DNA of 64,000 bases from Hydractinia symbiolongicarpus. Lineage: Eukaryota > Cnidaria > Hydrozoa > Anthoathecata > Hydractiniidae. Shown piece after piece: positions 57,836-64,000 of the stretch. Made by a program: the position numbers and the translations under genes. A model generated the notes under the pieces. That model searched no databases. It saw nothing but the letters and a program-made list of their open reading frames with translations, and was not told where the DNA came from. Positions within the stretch are counted from its first letter, which is position 1. Every line of letters begins with the position of its first letter. The stretch spans positions 24,466,501 to 24,530,500 of the forward strand of contig NC_079886.1 of NCBI RefSeq assembly GCF_029227915.1. The letters run 5' to 3'.

Positions 57836-60800
57836 ATGGGACCAAAGAAAAGAGCTACCCATATTTGGATTCCAAACTCTTCAAAACCACAGCACAAGAT
57901 TGGATCTACACCAAAAAAGTTTTTACTGATTCTTGTTCTAACTAGTTTATTTTGGATATCGTTAGATATTCTTTTTTTATTTTATCAGCAAGCGTTGATG
58001 ATTGATTTGGATATCGTCGTTATAAATGGCCGCTCAATCAAGAACAGCGAAACCTTTACGCCACCAAGCCCACATCTGGCCAATTTTGTTCCCGTTCCAT
58101 TAGCTGCTGGCTACATGAACAACAATTGGGACCCACATTCTAATGCCCTTGCTGAAATTTACCCCGAATTAGTTATACCTGCTTTAGGAACAAACGGACT
58201 TCCAGCAAAGTTACCAGTACACCTAAAGTCGCTTTCCGCTTCTCTTTTTAATAAACATTCATTTGATTCAGTGCTTAGTGACAGGATCTCTCTTAACAGA
58301 AAATTAAAAGATCCTCGAGGAGACAAGTGAGTTCATGTTTTCCATTAAATAATTGTCAAATTAGAAGTCTTTACCTTAGCTCCAGGTCACTTGTTAGTAA
58401 TTAGACGATTTTTTTTATCGTAATTTACCGTTTTGATATGAAACTGAACAACTTTGTACCCAGGTTTTGTTATCCCCTTTTTTTACATTAGTTAAAATGA
58501 GGAATTACTTGAACCTCGTCCCCAGGTCTTTTTTCTATTTCTTGCAAAACGAGACGTGTTGTATCTTCTAAACTTACAAAGAGAACTCACAAAAAGATGT
58601 TTACACAACCATATATTTCTAAAATCTAAAAAACGGCGTGGCCACACCTATATATAGATATGCAGACTTAAAGTCCACAAACTACTACAGAACGAGGTTG
58701 CAATTACGTAATACCATACTGTTTAGGTGCGTCAAAGAGCATGAAAAATACCCGAAGGATCTTTCAACAACCACCGTGATTATTTGTTTCCACAATGAAG
58801 CTGTTTCTGTTCTTCTCCGCACCGTTCATAGCGTCATCAACAGAACACCAGCGCATCTACTATCTGAAATCATTCTGATTGACGATGCAAGCACAACGAG
58901 TAAGTGTCGAAATCACAAACTGTTAAAACGTTTTAAAAAAGTTTTAAACGATAAACTAAAGTCATCCTCGTTCCCAGGAATTGTTGTCTGATTTCAAAGC
59001 TGCAGCGTTTACTTGACGGATGCCACCACCAGCCCTCGATTTCAAAAAAGCAAAAACCCTGGGGACTAGATAAAGCTATATTTCTAGGTGGTGTAATAAT
59101 TCTATTTTGCAGAAACAACAAGAAGGATGGTGACTGCTCATCTGCATAAAATTAACGTCAACGAAACGAAGAAAATCATTCTGATAGATAACGAACAACG
59201 GGAGGGTTTAGTTCGGTCACGGTTAAAAGGAGCAAAGAGAGCAACTGGAGCGGTACTGACATTTTTGGATTCACATTGTGAAGTAACTGACGGTTGGATA
59301 GAGCCATTGTTGAGTAGAATCAAAGAAAACAAGAAGAATGTTGTATGTCCTGTGATTGAGGTAATTCATTTTTTTATCGGACAGTTAAGAAACCCTTCCA
59401 AAATCCTTCAACTTATACTTTCTGTGCAATTCTTTTGTGTGTCCCTTTCCAGTTTATTCTGTCGACAGTTTGAAAGTTTGTATTAAGTAAATTTTTTAGG
59501 TGATCGATCCTGAAGATTTTTCATATAAAGGAGCAAAGCTTGAACAAATCAATCAAGTAGGCGGTTTTACTTGGGATCTGTTTTTTAACTGGAAAGAACT
59601 ACCAAAAGAAGAGAAGAAAAAAAGAAAAAAAGGGATTGAACCTTTAAAGTATGAAATTATTGCGGTTATCCGCTAGATCGAAATATAATTTTTCGTTGAC
59701 GAAACATCAGTTATTCTAAAACAACGTTCGTAACCGATATTCTTATAGTACCTTTTTACGGCGCCGATTTGCATGTCGGTAATCCGACCTTGCTGTGACG
59801 CCAATTGACGTACTGAAACAAATATGGCCGCTAAAGTGTTACCAAAACATCGCAATAGTGTTAGGACCACGTGGAATTCTATTTTTTTATAGATCACCTA
59901 CGATGGCCGGCGGATTATTTTCCATTGATAGATCGTATTTTTACGAGATTGGAAGTTATGATGAACAAATGGATATATGGGGCAGCGAAAATTTAGAAAT
60001 GTCATTCAGGGTATGTACGAGAATTTATCAGACCTGGTCAACCTAATCCCCTGGGCTTTCTGTCTCAGTAACCGCCTCGCTTGTCATCAAATATACAAAA
60101 ACACTGGTCCAGGGATCAAGTTTAAGGTCTGATATATTTTAACTTCTTGGTTGTTTATTGGATCCAAATTTTGGTTTGTTTTTAGTGTGTTCTTAATGCT
60201 CAGGAAACGAGGGGTGCTTATAAAAAGGGTATGTAAAGAATGGATGTTAATATATGTTTCTTTAGATTTGGATGTGCGGTGGGAGGCTGGAGATCATTCC
60301 ATGCTCAAGAGTAGGGCACATCTTCCGCAAAGAAAACTCACCCTACACTTTTCCAAACGGTGTGTCAAAAACACTTGCTAAAAATTCCAACAGGCTGGCT
60401 GAGGTGTGGATGGACGATTATAAGGAGTTACACTATAGGTAAGAAAAATCTGTCCTAACCAGCCTCGTTTTTAGGGAATTTCATTTTTATCATGAACAAT
60501 AGTGTCGAAATACGTTAGAGAGGAAAAGACCCTGGGTAAAAGAATGTGTCGTAACAGTTCTTACACCTATCGGGAGGGGTGAGGGGCGAGGGTAATATTT
60601 CTCGGATTATTAATCTACGTATTTTTTTATTTTCAGTCGTGTTTAAATTTTTTAAATGAAAGATTTTATGAGTATCGAAATGTAACAAGAGATATTCCTT
60701 AACTTTTTTTTCAGACGAAAATCGCCTGAGGATAGAAAAGTTGAGATTGGTGATCTTACCTCCCGCAAAGCTTTGCGCAAATCACTTGGTTGCAAAACTT

Positions 60801-63800
60801 TTAAATGGTACTTAGATAACATTATACCTGACATGGTTGGTGCAGATCCTAACCCACCTGCACACGGACAGGTAAAAATTTAGACTGCTGTTAGTAAAAT
60901 AGGACATCAGTGAGTATGTTTTGCATTAGCCAAATTCATTGGCCGGAAGAATGGGCGCTGTTTTGCTTGTGGGGAAAAAAATCCATAATACCTTTCGAAA
61001 GTGAAAGTTTTTGATTTGCGTGTGTGATGTTGCGGTTTTACCTTAACTAAAGACTAGCCAAAATCTATACACTTAAGGTATGGCATGACATTTACCACTA
61101 AATAATGCTTCCTAAAGTCGTTTTTGTTAGATTTCCCACAGACAGGCAGTTTTTACTGAACCTAATATACATAAACATGGTGAGAAGTGCAATATCATGC
61201 TTGCACTTAAATTATTCGTGTTACCTTTACACGGAACATTGTTTTTGTTGCTGCTTATTTAGCTCCAGAATAACTTCTCGTCCATGTGTTTGGATTCAAT
61301 GGGAAAAGTAGAAAGTGAATCAAAAGTGAAAGTATTTCCTTGTCACGGCTTAGGTGGAAATCAGGTAACTGTTCTGTCAATTCATGGCTTATTGTTGACT
61401 TAGCCTACAAAGGGTGGTGCATAGCGATCAAGACATTACTGTTAAAAAACAAAAAATACTATCATTTTGACAAAGATGAAGTTCTTATTACTCTACACAT
61501 GGTGCTATCATATAAAACGCATTAAAACAAATCTTGTGAAATCTACAAACACTACAAGTGCTCAACTTCTTTTCATCTATCTTTTGTTTTTCTACTCAGC
61601 GAATAAACTCGCCACTCGGGTGACTCCGGTGAAATGGTTCTAAAACAATAAAAATAAAAATAAGATTTTACAAGGTTTGCAGCCAAAACTCTTCCATGTA
61701 CTACATAGCAAGAGTGAGAGTGGAGACATTTTCTCTACTTCTCCGATTTTCTTCTATTTTGTACTAAAATTCCCTGACAATTCCCGCGATTATTAGTGAA
61801 AATCGAAACCTCACTTTTTTTTCTTTTTTTTTTTTAGTTTTTCGTTTTATCAAAACGAGGCGAAATAGTATTCAAGGACGAACATTGTCTTGATTACTCA
61901 ACTGGTGATGAAGAAAAAAAAGTAGAGTTGTGGAAGTGTCACGGCATGAAAGGTAATCAAGAATGGAGACACAATAACAAAACAGTAAGTTTGCGCTCTC
62001 CTACGCGGTGAGGATTTATGTTTAATTTACTATTTTATACGCTGAAGCTTAGCCGACACAAGGCACAACAAAGAGTAAAGAACATTTTCAAATGTGAAAC
62101 AAAAGTATGACCATGAAAACAAATGTTTAAAGACAATTAAAAAGATGAGTCAAAGTTTTCTGTTGTTTTTTGTTATACTCTCTCTTTCTTATTCAACTAG
62201 CGGAAGATTCCCAATATGGTCGCGTGATATAAATATGGCCAAAAAAAAACTTGTCGAGAAAAGCAGAACAGAAAGCAATTAACTCAAGCATGGAAAACAT
62301 GAAAAAGTTTCTCGTCACAACATTCTAGCCGAAAGCTTCTCCTTTTAAGGCGTTTTTTTATTTTGTACGCAAAGTTGCGGTTACGAAAGAAAGAAAGATA
62401 ATTGATGATGTCAACACAGAATGACACACTATTAACCTCAAGGTTTTCTTTATAACATTTAATTATTAATTACAAAAAATGACAGTTAAGCAAAAAACAT
62501 GTTTTACCGCATCAAAGAGAATTTGATTGAAATTTACCACTATTTAAATTACTGTGCATGGCACCAACCAATCATAATAAATATCGAATAAGTCTAATTC
62601 TGATTGGTTAAGAAACACTGACAAATAGTGTTGCTTCTTTTTCGGTATGTTATGTCGTGATATATTTCGCATATGGTAAATTCGAAGGTTTTTAGTGGCT
62701 CTTTTTAGAGATTTGCAACTTTCTGGGAATGTTTGTGTCAAAATCATATTTTAAGGCTATCAGGTCTTGTTTTGTAGCAAAATTATATCACGCTCCAAAA
62801 GATACCAAATTCTAGGTAATTCAAAAAATTTGCATATTATTATAACATGATACGAAGTCCAGGTTTTAATACTGGTAATAAATGTAATCAAAAACGAAGC
62901 AAAGTAAGCAAAGATAGGAGATGATTCACTCAAAATAACCTTTCCGTTTTAGCACTGTTTGCATTTTTTGTCACTGAGAACTCGCCCCACCATGATAAAA
63001 ATTTAAAAATGGCATCCATTTCCAAAACTATGTATTGCAGAGGATTGAATGCAAATTGCAGTAGGTTTTTAAAGAAAATGATAATAAATAAATAGCCCTT
63101 GGTTAATTCGCATGTAAGCCAAACACAAATTGTGAAATTCACAAAACAATAAAAAACGCATCATAAACATATAGACATAAATAAGGACTAACTTTTTTAA
63201 GTAAAAGTTCAGGATGTTACATCAAGAATAGAAATGCTGATGGAATTTTCACACCAACTTTTCAACACGAGTTATTAAATATTTCATAGGAAGAAAAGTT
63301 AAGAAACCAGTTTTCTCCAATATTTGTTTTGATCCGCAATGTTATATTTAACAACTACTAAGTTCTTAAATTAGCTTTCTGGAAAACTAAAATTAATTTG
63401 CCAAAGATTATTTAAAATTTGCTTAACCCATTAATAAATTTTATCAGCTTCAAGCTGCCTTAGGATAACAACTTTAGAATCTTGAGAAGGGGCGCTCAGT
63501 TAAAAAGTAAAGGGACGGCGGTCAATTGAGGGACAACCGGTCAAAACATTTTAATTGAAAGGCGGCTCTTTTCAGGGTAAGACTCTATTGACTAGGTGAT
63601 TTCATTCGAGCAAACACGGTAAACATGTCTTTTTAATAAAACATAGTTACTTGCATGGTAATTTAATTTTCTTTCTTAGAGTACTATTAAGCACGTGTTT
63701 ACCAATAAATGTTTGATCATCACCGAAGATGACTATCTTACGGTAACCGATTGTAACAAGGAAGACAGACAACAACTATGGAGATTCAGTAATTACCAAA

Positions 63801-63814
63801 AGAAACTTTGGTGA
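57836..63814 (+). CDS. Polypeptide N-acetylgalactosaminyltransferase with ricin-type lectin domain
   Basis: Ten exons in phase: 57836-58326, 58727-58899, 59113-59360, 59500-59648, 59893-60010, 60266-60438, 60715-60871, 61263-61364, 61838-61984, 63680-63814; 630 residues. A type II Golgi anchor ([20 protein letters not shown], about 29-50) and a stem lead to the GT-A catalytic domain: VIICFHNEA...[18 protein letters not shown], the metal-binding DSH at about 274-276, [11 protein letters not shown], the family motif [11 protein letters not shown] at about 383, and [17 protein letters not shown]. The C-terminal 130 residues form a beta-trefoil lectin with CHG..GNQ repeats and Q-x-W motifs (NQEWRH, QQLWRF). 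The enzyme transfers GalNAc from UDP-GalNAc to Ser/Thr to start mucin-type O-glycans. All key residues are present. I cannot say which vertebrate GALNT is the closest orthologue. Confidence 0.96.
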
Positions 63815-63854
63815 ATATGGCAAACACGTGATGCAAAAAAAAGGCGAAATGTAT

Positions 63855-64000
63855 GAAGACCAACACGTGATATAACTGATCAAAATGTGATATGGCGAGC
63901 AACATAAGATAAAACGATCAATATGAGATATTAACGACAGTGATATGAAATACCAACATGTGATATTAACGATCAATATGCGATATGAAAGACCAACATG
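63855..64000. repeat. Degenerate minisatellite (continues past the window)
   Basis: Repeats built from GACCAACA(C/T)GTGATAT and AACGATCAATATG-x-GATAT recur at intervals of roughly 17-36 nt downstream of the GALNT stop, with point differences between copies. It runs to the end of the window. Confidence 0.6.

Noticed and set aside
60028-60142. Possible short MITE in a GALNT intron (AATTTATCAGACCT ... AGGTCTGATATATT)
   Set aside because: Only about 14 bp of imperfect end symmetry and no further structure; too weak to call.

Overview
The window is AT-rich animal nuclear DNA with long introns, canonical GT/AG splice sites and AATAAA signals. It carries two multi-exon metazoan genes (integrin alpha and a polypeptide GalNAc-transferase), an intron-less complex I subunit, a small TEX12-like synaptonemal gene, GPCRs and a Polinton/Maverick. 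I infer an invertebrate, plausibly a hydrozoan cnidarian, but nothing in the sequence proves the species.

Layout. 1-1940 (+): 3' end of a coiled-coil/zinc-finger gene of TAX1BP1/CALCOCO type. 3987-19867: one Polinton/Maverick of about 15.9 kb with terminal inverted repeats of about 230 bp. Recognisable genes are a protein-primed DNA polymerase B, retrovirus-like integrase, packaging ATPase, double-jelly-roll major capsid protein, Bro-N protein, tandem HNH endonucleases, a DUF4116-like protein and several small accessory proteins. Almost every larger gene has frameshifts or stops, so the copy is dead. 21632-22372 (-): NDUFV2, uninterrupted, head-to-head with the TEX12-like gene (22611-24283, +). 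25038-35210: three tandem near-identical units of about 3.49 kb, each holding one class A GPCR. Only the third copy has an open frame; copies 1 and 2 share a 10-bp deletion that removes TM6-TM7. 35756-56991 (-): a complete integrin alpha gene whose splice phases I followed through 31 exon positions (about 1,023 codons). One position is occupied by two homologous exons separated by only 36 nt, which looks like a mutually exclusive pair. 57836-63814 (+): a complete 10-exon GALNT with C-terminal ricin-type lectin domain (630 codons). 63855-64000: start of a degenerate minisatellite.

The Polinton parts once formed one replication, integration and virion-morphogenesis module: the polymerase copies the element, the integrase inserts it, and the ATPase and capsid proteins would build particles. 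The host genes are functionally unrelated neighbours. The two head-to-head pairs (NDUFV2/TEX12-like, integrin alpha/GALNT) could share promoter regions. Exon boundaries come from reading splice signals and phase, not from transcripts.
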